From: Pedobacter puniceum
Lineage (GTDB): Bacteria; Bacteroidota; Bacteroidia; Sphingobacteriales; Sphingobacteriaceae
Assembly: GCF_009674685.1 (NCBI RefSeq)
Contig: NZ_WKJI01000005.1
Coordinates: 85,444 to 149,443 of the forward strand
Direction of reading: 5' to 3'
Length of the DNA: 64,000 bases
Shown: in pieces, positions 15,576 to 23,308 of the stretch
Layout: every line of letters begins with the position of its first letter
How positions within the stretch are numbered: position 1 is the first letter of the stretch
Program-made: the position numbers and the translations under genes
Notes under the pieces: model-generated
Databases searched by the model: none
Told to the model about the DNA's origin: nothing
What the model saw: only the letters and a program-made list of their open reading frames with translations

Positions 15576-16607
15576 ATGAGTAATATTAAAGTAGGCATCA
15601 TTGGCGGAGCAGGCTACACAGGTGGAGAGCTTTTAAGAATTTTGGTTAATCACCAAAAGGTTGATATTGCTTTTGTACACAGTAACAGCAATGCTGGTAA
15701 TTTAATATCAGATGTGCATACTGATTTACTAGGCGATACCGATATAACTTTTACTGATCAATTATCACAAGATATTGATGTATTGTTTTTATGCGTTGGC
15801 CATGGTGATGCTAGAAAGTTTTTAGAAGCAAATAGTTTTAATGATAATATCAAAATTATTGACCTTTCTCAAGATTTTCGTTTAAAAGCTAAAAGCTTAA
15901 AGCCAAAAGCTAAAAGCGATTTAGAAAATCAGTCTTCAGCTTTAGGCCTTCAGCCTTCTGCATTTATTTACGGTTTACCAGAGCTTAACAAAGAAGCCAT
16001 CAAAACAGCACAAAACATTGCTAATCCAGGTTGTTTTGCAACCTGTTTACAGCTAGCTTTATTGCCTTTGGCCAAAGCAGGATTGTTAAAATCTGAAGTA
16101 CACATCACTGCAACAACAGGTTCTACAGGTGCAGGGCAAAAGCCAACAACAACTTCTCATTTTAGTTGGAGGAGTAATAACCTATCGGTTTATAAAGCTT
16201 TTGAGCATCAGCATTTAAATGAAATCGGCGAAAGCCTTTTGCAATTACAAGCTGATTTTGATAAAGAGATAAATTTTATACCCTACAGAGGCGCTTTTTC
16301 GCGAGGAATTATGGCCTCAAGCTATATAGTGTGTGATTTAAGTTTAGAAGAAGCAGAGAAATTATATCAAGATTTTTATGCAGATGCGCCTTTCACACAT
16401 ATCAGCAAAGAGAATATAGATTTAAAGCAAGTTGTGAATACCAATAAATGCTTAATTCATCTAGAAAAACACGGCAATAAACTGATGATATTATCTGTTA
16501 TTGACAATTTGTTGAAAGGAGCTTCTGGCCAAGCGGTCCAGAATATGAATTTGATGTTTGGTTTGGATGAGAGGGAAGGATTGAGGTTGAAAGCAGTCTA
16601 CTTTTAG
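15576..16607 (+). CDS. argC: N-acetyl/N-succinyl-gamma-glutamyl-phosphate reductase with in-frame repeat insertion
   Basis: A 343-residue ArgC. The NADP-binding motif GIIGGAGYTGGEL is at the N-terminus, the catalytic cysteine is Cys153 in NPGCFATC, and HQHLNEI and FIPYRGAFSRGI match the family. It reduces the acylglutamyl phosphate made by ArgB to the semialdehyde. Residues about 104-127, between DFRLK and FIYGLPELNK, are extra relative to the family, where these motifs are nearly adjacent. They are encoded by a repeat-like, self-complementary stretch at 15887-15956. The frame is intact, so the enzyme is probably functional with an added surface loop. Confidence 0.92.
   Translation: MSNIKVGIIGGAGYTGGELLRILVNHQKVDIAFVHSNSNAGNLISDVHTDLLGDTDITFTDQLSQDIDVLFLCVGHGDARKFLEANSFNDNIKIIDLSQDFRLKAKSLKPKAKSDLENQSSALGLQPSAFIYGLPELNKEAIKTAQNIANPGCFATCLQLALLPLAKAGLLKSEVHITATTGSTGAGQKPTTTSHFSWRSNNLSVYKAFEHQHLNEIGESLLQLQADFDKEINFIPYRGAFSRGIMASSYIVCDLSLEEAEKLYQDFYADAPFTHISKENIDLKQVVNTNKCLIHLEKHGNKLMILSVIDNLLKGASGQAVQNMNLMFGLDEREGLRLKAVYF
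15887..15956 (+). repeat. palindromic repeat element inserted in frame within argC
   Basis: The arms AGCTAAAAGCTTAAAGCC (15887-15904) and AGCTTTAGGCCTTCAGCCT (15938-15956) are imperfectly complementary. The AGCTTAAAGC/AAAGC words match the intergenic repeat that flanks the four-helix bundle gene immediately after argC. It encodes a Lys/Ser/Pro-rich loop. Confidence 0.6.
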
Positions 16608-17033
16608 CTTAAAGCTAAAGGCTTAATGCTTAAAGCACCTATATTGATGACAAAATATATTTTATGAGGGATTTTAAAAAATATGAAGTATGGCAGCTAG
16701 CACATGAAAATGTTTTGTTTACATATAAATTCATATTGCCTAAAATGCCAGCATCAGAAAAGTATGATTTGGCTAGTCAATTAAAGAGAGCTACTTATTC
16801 TATCCCTTTAAATATAGCTGAAGGAGCAGGTAGAAATACAGATAAAGATTTTGCGAATTTTTTAGATAATGCTCTGGGTTCTGCACAAGAAGTTGAATAT
16901 ATATTACTTCTTATTAAGGATCTTGAATATATAACTGTTGAGGATTATGACGCATCTAACAGTAAAATCAATATCATTAAGTCAAAATTAATTAATCTTA
17001 TTAAATCGATTAGGAAGCCTTAAGCTTTATGCT
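16606..17033 (+). repeat. inverted-repeat-bracketed unit containing a four-helix bundle gene (copy 1)
   Basis: AGCTTAAAGCTAAAGGCTT at 16606-16624 and AAGCCTTAAGCTTTATGCT at 17015-17033 are inverted copies matching at 17 of 19 positions. They bracket the gene at 16664-17023. The left arm overlaps the argC stop codon, and the right arm overlaps the end of the bracketed gene. Confidence 0.6.
16664..17023 (+). CDS. four-helix bundle protein of the 23S rRNA intervening-sequence (IVP/S23) family
   Basis: A 119-residue helical protein. The family motif SIPLNIAEGAGRNTDKDFANFL occupies the middle in split form (IPLNIAEGAGR, then DFANFLDNALGSAQEVEY), preceded by YDLASQLKRATYS. In some bacteria these proteins are encoded in insertions in 23S rRNA; free-standing paralogues are frequent in Bacteroidota and their function is unknown. 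Here it sits between argC and argD without being an arginine gene. It is bracketed by 19-bp inverted repeats. Two paralogues occur at 44621 and 61332. Confidence 0.85.
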   Translation: MRDFKKYEVWQLAHENVLFTYKFILPKMPASEKYDLASQLKRATYSIPLNIAEGAGRNTDKDFANFLDNALGSAQEVEYILLLIKDLEYITVEDYDASNSKINIIKSKLINLIKSIRKP

Positions 17034-17054
17034 TTTCGCTTTCAGCAAATAATT

Positions 17055-18188
17055 ATGAAGTTATTCGACGTATACCCAATAAACAATATAGAAATCGTAA
17101 AAGGCCAAGGAAGCTTGGTTTGGGACGATAAAGGGCAGCAATATTTAGACCTTTATGGCGGGCATGCAGTAATCTCTATAGGTCATACGCATCCGCATTA
17201 TGTAGAGCGCTTAACGCAACAGTTAGGTAAATTGGGTTTTTACTCAAACTCTATTAAAATTCCTTTACAGGAAGAATTGGCAGATAAACTTGGTAAGGTA
17301 TCAGGCAGAGAAGATTATCAGCTTTTCTTGTGTAACTCTGGTGCCGAAGCTAATGAGAATGCTTTAAAATTGGCATCTTTTGCCAATGGAAGAAAAAAAG
17401 TTGTGGCTTTTACCAAAGCTTTCCATGGCAGAACATCTTTAGCAGTATCGGCAACAGATAATCCTAAAATTATAGCTCCGGTTAACCAAACAGAAAATGT
17501 TGTTTTCTTGCCTCATAATGATGTAGATGCACTAAAAACCTTATTTGCTGAACAAGGAAATGAAATTTGTGCTGTTATTATAGAAGGTATTCAAGGTGTT
17601 GGCGGTATACAGGTTGCCAGTGATGAATTTTTGCAAAGTATACGCTCATTATGTACACAATATGGAGCTTATTTCATTGCAGACTCTGTACAGTGTGGTT
17701 ACGGTAGAAGTGGTAAATTTTATGCTTCAGATTTTGCTGGTGTAGATGCTGATATTTATACCATGGCAAAAGGCATGGGCAATGGTTTTCCTATTGGCGG
17801 TATCAGTATCAGTCCGGCGTTAAAACCTTGGCATGGTATGTTAGGTACTACTTTTGGTGGTAACCATTTGGCTTGTGCAGCAGCCTTAGCCGTTTTAGAA
17901 GTGATGGAGCAAGAGCATTTGATGGATAATGCAGCTAAAATAGGCGGCTATTTAATTCAAGAGCTTCAGAAACTAAACCATATTAAAGAAGTACGTGGCA
18001 AAGGTTTAATGATTGGTATTGATTTACCAGAAGAGCTTAACCAAGTGAAGAAAAACTTGTTATTTAACCATCATATTTTCACTGGCGAAGCTAAACCTAA
18101 CGTGATTAGGTTATTGCCAGCATTAAATTTGACCAAAGAACACGCTGATAGATTTTTAGAAGCATTAAGTAAGGAGTTGAAAGCTTAG
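17055..18188 (+). CDS. argD: acetylornithine/succinylornithine aminotransferase
   Basis: A 377-residue class III PLP aminotransferase converting acylglutamate semialdehyde to acylornithine. Signatures include NSGAEANENALKLA, AFHGRTSLAVSATDNP and the PLP lysine Lys239 in TMAKGMGNGFPIGG. Length fits ArgD. The stop codon lies inside the stem of an intrinsic terminator (18174-18205), so some transcription should end here. A fresh promoter follows at 18191-18221. Confidence 0.92.
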   Translation: MKLFDVYPINNIEIVKGQGSLVWDDKGQQYLDLYGGHAVISIGHTHPHYVERLTQQLGKLGFYSNSIKIPLQEELADKLGKVSGREDYQLFLCNSGAEANENALKLASFANGRKKVVAFTKAFHGRTSLAVSATDNPKIIAPVNQTENVVFLPHNDVDALKTLFAEQGNEICAVIIEGIQGVGGIQVASDEFLQSIRSLCTQYGAYFIADSVQCGYGRSGKFYASDFAGVDADIYTMAKGMGNGFPIGGISISPALKPWHGMLGTTFGGNHLACAAALAVLEVMEQEHLMDNAAKIGGYLIQELQKLNHIKEVRGKGLMIGIDLPEELNQVKKNLLFNHHIFTGEAKPNVIRLLPALNLTKEHADRFLEALSKELKA

Positions 18189-18205
18189 GTTTTCAACTCT
18201 TTTTG
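18174..18205 (+). terminator. intrinsic terminator overlapping the argD stop codon
   Basis: GAGTTGAAA (18174-18182) pairs with TTTCAACTC (18191-18199) across an 8-nt loop and runs into TTTTT. The position inside the arginine operon suggests it divides argD from the downstream toxin-antitoxin and argF' genes, with a new promoter immediately after. Confidence 0.6.
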
Positions 18206-18221
18206 ATAATGGTTATATTTG
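18191..18221 (+). promoter_or_regulatory. internal promoter driving the toxin-antitoxin genes and argF' onward
   Basis: A perfect -7 box TATATTTG (18214-18221) is preceded, 19 bp upstream, by TTTC at 18191-18194, one base from the -33 consensus TTTG. The expected start of transcription falls on or next to the ATG at 18226, so the message would be leaderless. Confidence 0.5.
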
Positions 18222-18225
18222 TGAT

Positions 18226-18423
18226 ATGACAGTTACTTATTTAGTAGACGAGAAAGGAAATAAAACAGCTGTACAACTAAGTATGGAGGATTATCTCTCA
18301 TTATTAGAAAGTGCAAATCTTTTACCCGACCACGTTAAGGAAGGAATTAAAAGAGGTCAGGAGCAGGGTAAAGCCGGACTTACAAAATCTACAGAAGAAG
18401 TAATGAGAAAATATAACGTATGA
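18226..18423 (+). CDS. type II antitoxin-like protein
   Basis: A 65-residue protein resembling short RelB/Phd-type antitoxins used with ParE/RelE toxins. It opens with a beta strand (VTYLVDEKGNKTAVQLSMEDY), then LLESANLL and a charged C-terminal tail. Its stop overlaps a start codon at 18420 (ATGA), the usual antitoxin-toxin coupling. The downstream toxin frame ends after only 13 codons, so this is an orphaned antitoxin. A perfect -7 box lies 4 bp before its start. Confidence 0.65.
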   Translation: MTVTYLVDEKGNKTAVQLSMEDYLSLLESANLLPDHVKEGIKRGQEQGKAGLTKSTEEVMRKYNV

Positions 18424-18461
18424 AATTTGAAATACGTTGGTCTGATGAAAGCAAGATTTAA
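18420..18461 (+). pseudogene. truncated ParE/RelE-like toxin remnant
   Basis: A 13-codon frame reads MKFEIRWSDESKI and then TAA. The opening strand is what ParE/RelE toxins typically start with (MKYEIxWSxEA), and it overlaps the antitoxin stop by 4 bp as an intact toxin gene would. Everything after the first strand is missing, and the DUF433 gene begins 3 bp later. The toxin was apparently deleted when the second module arrived, or by later decay. Confidence 0.6.
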
Positions 18462-18464
18462 GAT

Positions 18465-18686
18465 ATGATAGCATACCAAAATTATATTTCTATAGAGCCT
18501 CATAAAAGGTTTGGAAAACCTTGTATCTCTGGAACAAGAATTTCTGTTTATGATATCTTAAGCTGGTTAGCTAATGGCATGACCATAGCGCAAATAACAG
18601 AAGATTTTCCTGAGTTATCTGATAACCAAATTAAAGCCTGTTTGGCTTATGCGGCTGATAGAGAACATAAAATACGAGTTGCATAG
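18465..18686 (+). CDS. DUF433 family antitoxin-like protein
   Basis: A 73-residue DUF433 protein, a helix-turn-helix family that partners PIN-like toxins. The hallmark GKPCISGTRISVYDIL is at residues 18-33, followed by WLANGMTIAQITEDFPELS and a C-terminal HTH-like helix (IKACLAYAADREHK). Its stop overlaps the next start by one base (TAGTG). It should neutralise and autoregulate the DUF5615 toxin encoded next. Confidence 0.85.
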   Translation: MIAYQNYISIEPHKRFGKPCISGTRISVYDILSWLANGMTIAQITEDFPELSDNQIKACLAYAADREHKIRVA

Positions 18687-19027
18687 TGAAACTACTCTTT
18701 GACCAGAATATTTCATTTAGAATTTTAGCTAAAATACAAGAGTTTTATCCTGATGCTGGTCAAGTAAGGTCTTTGCAGCTTGAAAATTCCTCTGATAAAG
18801 AAATTTGGGATTTCGCAAAGAATAACGAATATACCATCGTAACTTTTGATGCAGATTTTTTTGAAATAGCCAATCTTAACGGGCATCCACCTAAAATTAT
18901 CTGGTTAAGATTTGGAAACACAACCACTATAAATATTGCTAAAGTTCTTTGTGAAAAATATCAACTGATAAAAGATTTTATAGATAATCCTGATTATCAG
19001 GGATTAGCTTGCCTAGAAATAGATTAA
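18686..19027 (+). CDS. DUF5615 PIN-like toxin
   Basis: A 113-residue protein of the DUF5615 PIN-like family, putative RNase toxins. Acidic residues expected at the active site appear as LLFDQNIS (Asp6), SSDKEIWDFA and TFDADFFE. The start is GTG at 18686, overlapping the DUF433 stop. It forms the second half of a toxin-antitoxin pair inserted between argD and argF'. Transcription would continue into argF'. Confidence 0.82.
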   Translation: MKLLFDQNISFRILAKIQEFYPDAGQVRSLQLENSSDKEIWDFAKNNEYTIVTFDADFFEIANLNGHPPKIIWLRFGNTTTINIAKVLCEKYQLIKDFIDNPDYQGLACLEID

Positions 19028-19042
19028 TAACCCTCAATAAAG

Positions 19043-19990
19043 ATGAAACTATTCTCCTCCGTTAAAGACGTAACTGATGTTAACCAACTGGTTTCAGAAG
19101 CTATCCAATTAAAAGCAAATCCTTTTGCTGATGAGCATTTAGGAAAGCATAAAACGCTTGGTCTAATATTTTTAAATCCTAGCTTACGTACCCGTTTAAG
19201 CACCCAAAAGGCAGCTATGAATTTAGGTATGCAGGTAATGGTGATGAATATGGATAAAGAAGGCTGGGCTTTAGAAACACAAGATGGCATCATCATGAAT
19301 GGTACTACGGTAGAACATATCAGAGAAGCTGCTGGCGTTATGGGAGAATATTGTGACATCATTGGGATACGTTCTTTTCCAGGTTTAAAAGATAGAGATG
19401 AAGATTATTCTGAGTTGATATTTAACAAGTTTGTACAGTTTTGCGGTGTTCCGGTTGTGAGTTTAGAATCGGCAACCAGACATCCTTTGCAAAGTTTGGC
19501 GGATTTAATTACCATTGAGGAGCTAAAAACAACAGCTAAACCAAGAGTGGTATTAACATGGGCGCCTCATGTTAAACCTTTACCACAAGCTGTTGCCAAC
19601 TCTTTTGCAGAGTGGATGAATAAAGCAGATTACGATTTTGTTATTACCCACCCAGCAGGATACGATTTAGCGCCAGAATTTGTTGGAAATGCTGTCGTAA
19701 CCAACAATCAAGATGAAGCTTTAGCTGGGGCTGATTTTGTTTATGTAAAAAATTGGTCTTCTTATCAGGATTATGGTAAAATACTTTCTGATGGAGAAGG
19801 TTGGATGATGACTAACGAGAAGTTAAAACTCACCAACAACGCTGGCGTAATGCATTGCTTACCTGTAAGAAGAGGTTTAGAGCTTTCTCACGAAATACTA
19901 GACGGACCAAATTCTTTAGTGCTTAATCAAGCAAATAATAGGGTTTGGGCAGCTCAGGCGGTAATTAAATCAATGTTAAAAGGTAGCTAA
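19043..19990 (+). CDS. argF': N-succinyl/N-acetylornithine carbamoyltransferase
   Basis: A 315-residue transcarbamylase making acylcitrulline from acylornithine and carbamoyl phosphate. The carbamoyl-phosphate loop is SLRTR (47-51), with HPLQSLAD and HCLPVRR further on. It belongs to the N-acylornithine branch rather than to ornithine carbamoyltransferase. Residue 90 is Val (GTTVEH), where I recall Pro in the Bacteroides fragilis N-succinylornithine enzyme and Glu in N-acetylornithine enzymes. Published changes of that Glu to small residues, including Val, shifted preference to succinylornithine, so an N-succinyl pathway is favoured. Its stop overlaps the argB start by one base. Confidence 0.88.
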   Translation: MKLFSSVKDVTDVNQLVSEAIQLKANPFADEHLGKHKTLGLIFLNPSLRTRLSTQKAAMNLGMQVMVMNMDKEGWALETQDGIIMNGTTVEHIREAAGVMGEYCDIIGIRSFPGLKDRDEDYSELIFNKFVQFCGVPVVSLESATRHPLQSLADLITIEELKTTAKPRVVLTWAPHVKPLPQAVANSFAEWMNKADYDFVITHPAGYDLAPEFVGNAVVTNNQDEALAGADFVYVKNWSSYQDYGKILSDGEGWMMTNEKLKLTNNAGVMHCLPVRRGLELSHEILDGPNSLVLNQANNRVWAAQAVIKSMLKGS

Positions 19991-20781
19991 TGAATCCATT
20001 ATATATTATTAAAATAGGTGGTAATGTTATTGATAACCCTATACAACTTGTACAATTTTTAAAAGATTTTGCGGGCTTATCAGGAGCTAAAATCTTAATT
20101 CACGGTGGCGGCAAGATAGCCACACAAACGGCAGCAAAAATAGGTGTACAAACGCAGATGGTAAATGGCAGAAGAATTACTGATGCCGCTATGTTAGACG
20201 TAGTAACCATGGTGTATGGTGGTTTAGTGAATAAAAATATTGTTGCCCAGTTACAAGCCAACCAAGTTAACGCTATTGGGATGACAGGTGCTGATGCAAA
20301 CGCTATAAAAGCCGTAAAACGCCCCGTTAAAGATGTTGATTTTGGCTTTGTAGGAGATTTATTGCCTGATGCTGTGAATGCCAATATCATCAAAACCTTG
20401 TTAGAAGCAGGTTTAGTGCCTGTTTTTAATGCGCTTACGCATGATGGAAATGGTCAATTATTTAACACCAATGCAGATACTATTGCTTCGGCTTTAGCGC
20501 TAGGCTTATCATCTTTATATGAAACAAAATTGATTTATTGTTTTGAGAAAAATGGCGTGATGCGAGATATCAATGACGATAATTCTGTTATTCAAGAAAT
20601 AAATCCATCTTATTTTGAAGAGCTAAAAGCCGATGGAATTATTGCTGATGGGATGTTACCCAAGCTGCAAAATGCTTTTGATGCCATACAAAATGGGGTG
20701 AAAGAAGTTTATATCGGTCATGCTGCTAAATTAGCTGCTTTGCAAAAAGAAAGTATATTTGGAACAAGATTAACAAAATAA
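19990..20781 (+). CDS. argB: acetylglutamate (or succinylglutamate) kinase
   Basis: A 263-residue amino acid kinase phosphorylating N-acylglutamate. Motifs include IIKIGGNVIDN at the N-terminus, the LIHGGGKIATQTAAK phosphate loop and NTNADTIASALALGL. The length is the short bacterial form. It is translationally coupled to argF' and followed 4 bp later by proC. As with its neighbours, the acyl group is uncertain between acetyl and succinyl. Confidence 0.9.
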   Translation: MNPLYIIKIGGNVIDNPIQLVQFLKDFAGLSGAKILIHGGGKIATQTAAKIGVQTQMVNGRRITDAAMLDVVTMVYGGLVNKNIVAQLQANQVNAIGMTGADANAIKAVKRPVKDVDFGFVGDLLPDAVNANIIKTLLEAGLVPVFNALTHDGNGQLFNTNADTIASALALGLSSLYETKLIYCFEKNGVMRDINDDNSVIQEINPSYFEELKADGIIADGMLPKLQNAFDAIQNGVKEVYIGHAAKLAALQKESIFGTRLTK

Positions 20782-20785
20782 GCCC

Positions 20786-21607
20786 ATGGACTTTAAAAAA
20801 TCAAATCAAATAGCCATTCTTGGAAGTGGTAATATCGGTTTATCTCTGGCTAAAGGTTTAGCACAATCTGGTTTATATCCGGCATCTAGCATCACTTTAA
20901 CCAGAAGAAATATTGAGGCTTTAGATGAGTATAAATTTCAAGGCTTTCAGGTTAGTGCAGATAACGTTTCAGCATCTGCCCAAGCTGATATTATTGTTTT
21001 AGCGGTTTTACCTCAACAATTAAATCAGGTATTAGATCAAATTGCTGGGCAAATAGATGTAAGTAAGCATTTAATCATTTCCGTAATATCTGGTGTTTCT
21101 TGCGAGGATATCAGAAACAGGTTGAAAAAGGATGTGCAAGTAGTAAGGGTAATGCCTAATACGGCTATCGCTATTAAGCAATCTATGACTTGTATTTCGG
21201 TAGGAAATGCATCTCAAGAGAATATAGAATTGGTGAAAAATATCTTTAATACGGTAGGTATTTGTGTGGTGATTAATGAAGAATTAATGACATCGGCTAC
21301 AGCCTTATGTGCTTGTGGTGTCGCATTTTTCTTACGTTCTATAAGGGCAGCTTCACAAGGTGGTGTTGAGGTTGGTTTTCATGCTGGCGAAGCTTTAAAA
21401 ATGGCAGCACAAACGGCTAAAGGAGCGGCAGATTTACTTTTACAGCTAGCATCGCATCCAGAGCATGAGATTGATAAGGTAACATCGCCGAAAGGCTGTA
21501 CCATTGCCGGTTTAAATGAGATGGAGCATAACGGCTTTAGCTCGGCCATGATTAAAGGAATAAAATTATCAGCACAAAAAGCTGGCGAATTGTACGATAA
21601 AGATTAA
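20786..21607 (+). CDS. proC: pyrroline-5-carboxylate reductase
   Basis: A 273-residue ProC reducing pyrroline-5-carboxylate to proline. The NADPH-binding motif ILGSGNIGLSLAKGL is near the N-terminus, VVRVMPNTAIAIKQSMT is in the middle, and the C-terminal dimerisation region includes TSPKGCTIAGLNEMEHNGF, the family signature. Its place inside the arginine operon fits the shared glutamate-semialdehyde chemistry. It overlaps nothing but is packed 4 bp from each neighbour. Confidence 0.9.
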   Translation: MDFKKSNQIAILGSGNIGLSLAKGLAQSGLYPASSITLTRRNIEALDEYKFQGFQVSADNVSASAQADIIVLAVLPQQLNQVLDQIAGQIDVSKHLIISVISGVSCEDIRNRLKKDVQVVRVMPNTAIAIKQSMTCISVGNASQENIELVKNIFNTVGICVVINEELMTSATALCACGVAFFLRSIRAASQGGVEVGFHAGEALKMAAQTAKGAADLLLQLASHPEHEIDKVTSPKGCTIAGLNEMEHNGFSSAMIKGIKLSAQKAGELYDKD

Positions 21608-21613
21608 TTATTG

Positions 21614-22675
21614 ATGGATATAGACATTTTGTTTCAAGATGCTTTAGCATTATTACAAAGGTTAATTGCTATACCATCGTTAAGTAAAGAAGAAGATAAA
21701 ACAGCCGATGAAATAGCTGTTTTTTTACAGCAGCGAGGTGTTAACATCCATCGTAAAGGAAATAATATTTGGGCTTATAATCAGCATTTTGATGTAAAAA
21801 AGCCAACGATACTGCTTAACTCGCATCACGATACGGTAAAGCCTAATCAAGGTTATACCCGCGACCCATTCTTGCCAGAAATTATTGATGGAAAGCTTTA
21901 CGGTTTAGGAAGTAATGATGCCGGAGGCGCTTTGGTATCTTTAATAGCTACTTTCTTATACTTTTATCCGAAAGAAAATTTAAAATATAATATCCTTATT
22001 GCAGCTACGGCCGAAGAAGAAATCTCTGGTAAAGAAGGTTTAGAGCGCATTGTGCCAGATTTAGGTAAACTAGAATTTGCCATTGTAGGTGAACCTACAG
22101 AAATGCATTTAGCAGTGGCCGAGAAGGGTTTGCTGGTACTGGATTGCGTGGCTAAAGGAAAATCTGGTCATGCTGCAAGAAATGAAGGAGAGAACGCTAT
22201 TTACAATGCTTTAAAAGATATTGCTTGGTTTAGAGATTATCAGTTTACCAAAGTATCACCAACTTTAGGGCCTATCAAAACAACAGTAACCATTATCAAT
22301 GCAGGTTCGCAACATAATGTGGTGCCAGACGAGTGTAAGTTTACAGTGGATGTTAGGGTAACAGATGCTTACACCAATGAGGAAGTTCTAAAAATTATTA
22401 GGCAATTTGTGGATTGTGAAGTGATACCACGTTCAACCCGGTTAAAGCCATCTTCTATTCCAATAAATCATCCTATTGTACAAGCAGGTATTGCTTTAGG
22501 TAGAAAAACTTATGGTTCGCCAACAACATCAGACCAAGCTCTATTAAATATTCCATCTTTAAAATGTGGTCCGGGAGATTCTGCCCGCTCCCATACCGCA
22601 GATGAATTTATTTATGTAGATGAAATTGAAGAAGGCATAAAGCTGTATGTGAAGATGATAAGTGAGATTATTTGA
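21614..22675 (+). CDS. argE: M20 family deacylase (acetyl/succinyl-ornithine or -citrulline deacylase)
   Basis: A 353-residue M20 zinc aminoacylase. Metal and catalytic segments are LLNSHHDTVKPNQ, GSNDAGGALVSL and ATAEEEISGKEGL, with HTADEFIYVDE at the C-terminus. Placed after proC in an arg operon with an N-acylornithine carbamoyltransferase, it should release the acyl group from acylcitrulline. A TTG lies directly before the chosen ATG at 21614. Substrate assignment is from context. Confidence 0.85.
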   Translation: MDIDILFQDALALLQRLIAIPSLSKEEDKTADEIAVFLQQRGVNIHRKGNNIWAYNQHFDVKKPTILLNSHHDTVKPNQGYTRDPFLPEIIDGKLYGLGSNDAGGALVSLIATFLYFYPKENLKYNILIAATAEEEISGKEGLERIVPDLGKLEFAIVGEPTEMHLAVAEKGLLVLDCVAKGKSGHAARNEGENAIYNALKDIAWFRDYQFTKVSPTLGPIKTTVTIINAGSQHNVVPDECKFTVDVRVTDAYTNEEVLKIIRQFVDCEVIPRSTRLKPSSIPINHPIVQAGIALGRKTYGSPTTSDQALLNIPSLKCGPGDSARSHTADEFIYVDEIEEGIKLYVKMISEII

Positions 22676-22723
22676 GAGGTAAGCATTAATTAGTAGATTA
22701 ATTGTTTTTTAGTATTAAGAATT

Positions 22724-23266
22724 TTGAATAGCCCTATAACTATACCAGAAGAAATCATTCTTAACAAGATTTATTTGTTAAGAAATCAGAAAGTAATGTT
22801 AGACAGAGATCTTGCAGAACTTTTCGGTGTAGAAACAAAAGTGCTTAAACAATCTGTAAAAAGAAATATCGAGAGATTTCCAGAAGATTTTATGTTTGAG
22901 ATGTCTCCGGAAGAATTTAAGAATTGGAGGTCACAATTTGTGACCTCCAATTCTGATAAAAAGGGATTAAGGTATTCTCCATTTTGTTTTACTGAACAAG
23001 GCGTAACCATGCTTTCTTGTGTTCTAAATAGTAAAAGAGCTATACATGTAAATATTCAAATAGTTAGAATTTTTACTAAACTTAGGCAGTTTATTGTTGA
23101 CCATTCAGAAATAAAGTTAGAAATAAGCGAAATTAAAAAGCAGCTCAGTAATCATAGTAAAAATATTGAAGTTGTTTTCCAATATTTAGATGAATTATTG
23201 GAAAAGAAAGATCAACCAAAAGAAAGAGTTAGAATAGGTTTTCACTTTGGTAAAGACAATAAATAA
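22724..23266 (+). CDS. ORF6N-domain protein
   Basis: A 180-residue protein with an N-terminal ORF6N domain (IYLLRNQKVMLDRDLAELFG, then IERFPEDFMFEM and FTEQGVTMLSCVL) and a C-terminal coiled region (about 130-165). ORF6N/KilA-N-type domains occur in phage and in chromosomal accessory genes and are thought to bind DNA. No ATG is available, so TTG at 22724 is the likely start. A 35-nt near-perfect palindrome lies inside the coding sequence at 22920-22954. The gene sits between argE and argH, has nothing to do with arginine synthesis, and has weak inverted repeats around it. Confidence 0.8.
   Translation: MNSPITIPEEIILNKIYLLRNQKVMLDRDLAELFGVETKVLKQSVKRNIERFPEDFMFEMSPEEFKNWRSQFVTSNSDKKGLRYSPFCFTEQGVTMLSCVLNSKRAIHVNIQIVRIFTKLRQFIVDHSEIKLEISEIKKQLSNHSKNIEVVFQYLDELLEKKDQPKERVRIGFHFGKDNK
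22920..22954. repeat. 17-bp-arm palindrome inside the ORF6N coding region
   Basis: AGAATTGGAGGTCACAA and TTGTGACCTCCAATTCT flank a single T, giving 17 perfectly complementary positions. It encodes the conserved WRSQFVTSNS segment, so it is under protein constraint as well. Confidence 0.85.
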
Positions 23267-23308
23267 TATCAATTTGTATTGAATTTGATTGAATGATGAT
23301 TTAAAAAT

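Noticed and set aside
16664..17023. Four-helix bundle gene as evidence of a nearby 23S rRNA intervening sequence
   Set aside because: No rRNA sequence surrounds any of the three copies; they are free-standing protein genes.
20100..20393. 97-residue minus-strand frame opposite argB
   Set aside because: Antisense shadow of a well-recognised kinase gene, with no family features.
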